From the NCBI GenBank assembly GCA_017979445.1, contig CM030715.1:35585756-35649755 (forward strand): a DNA stretch of 64,000 bases. Reading direction: 5' to 3'. The notes below the pieces were generated by a model that worked only from the letters and a program-made list of their open reading frames with translations, was not told where the DNA came from and did no database searches. Origin of the DNA: Akebia trifoliata. Its lineage: Eukaryota > Streptophyta > Magnoliopsida > Ranunculales > Lardizabalaceae. Below are positions 63,756 to 64,000 of this stretch, piece by piece (the first letter of the stretch is position 1; each line of letters starts with the position of its first letter). Both the position numbers and the translations under genes were made by a program.

Positions 63756-64000
63756 CTATACAGATTCTAGCTTCTGCTTTAGGATTCTGTGTCTAGGAGA
63801 AGCAGAAGCTCAAAGTCTCGGAAGCTTCATTTCACCCACAGGCGTTTTTCAGTGTTGGCTTCTATAAGTGGCTCTTGTGCGAAAGCAGCCCCAACCAGGC
63901 TTCTCAAAAACACAATTTTGGACTTCCCGCAAAAGTTGTTGAAGCAGAAGTTGTTACCAACAAATGTGCTTTTTCAGCTCAAAGCCCAAATAGCTGAAAC
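63756..64000 (-). mobile_element. MITE family X, copy 3, at the window edge
   Basis: The reverse complement aligns with 18585-18953: GAGCTGAAAAAGCACATTTG, GGAAGTCCAAAATTGTG, GGGGCTGCTTTCGCACAAGAG and CTTCTGCTTCTCCTAGACAC. It lacks about 90 bp of the middle found in copy 1. It lies in the PP2C intron upstream of the exon at 63261-63366 and may continue past 64000. Confidence 0.7.

Overview
The window is nuclear DNA of a flowering plant, most likely a non-grass angiosperm. It is AT-rich, its genes are interrupted by GT-AG introns of up to 5 kb, and the spaces are packed with short inverted-repeat transposons (MITEs). All the confident genes are plant families, and I rebuilt them exon by exon from reading frame, splice phase and family motifs. 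No bacterial, organellar or viral genes were seen. The species cannot be named from the sequence alone.

Layout, left to right. 1-5047: repeats, then a promoter and leader (TATA box at 3777, CACGTG at 3735). 5048-10641 (+): a five-exon plastid phospholipase A1 of the PLIP family (690 aa). 10642-15201: intergenic, then a long leader with small upstream ORFs. 15202-26951 (+): a nine-exon nucleotidyltransferase with a PAP/OAS1-type core and a very long, probably disordered tail (1401 aa). 26952-32035: intergenic, with two adjacent Mutator-like foldback elements at 28924-29630. 32036-43992 (+): a seven-exon group I cyclic-nucleotide-gated channel close to CNGC1 (716 aa); its fifth intron holds an antisense LINE split by a Tourist/Harbinger-like element. 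44886-48513 (-): a ten-exon spermine synthase (362 aa), convergent with the channel. 48514-60636: 12 kb of repeat-rich intergenic DNA, including a near-perfect 188-bp-arm hairpin at 51090-51478. 60637-63366 (-): the last two exons of a PP2C phosphatase whose 5' part lies beyond the window.

The genes do not form one pathway. From memory, two Arabidopsis neighbour pairs are preserved: PLIP1 with a nucleotidyltransferase (At3g61680/At3g61690), and spermine synthase with CNGC1 (At5g53120/At5g53130). The window would then be a join of two ancestral blocks. The PLIP promoter motif and the PP2C both hint at abscisic acid responses, but that link is inference.

I found no convincing new protein system. 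The most unusual signals are structural: the 51.1 kb hairpin, the nested foldback pair with a perfect 9-bp target duplication, and two inverted copies of one MITE in the introns on either side of the PLIP catalytic exon.
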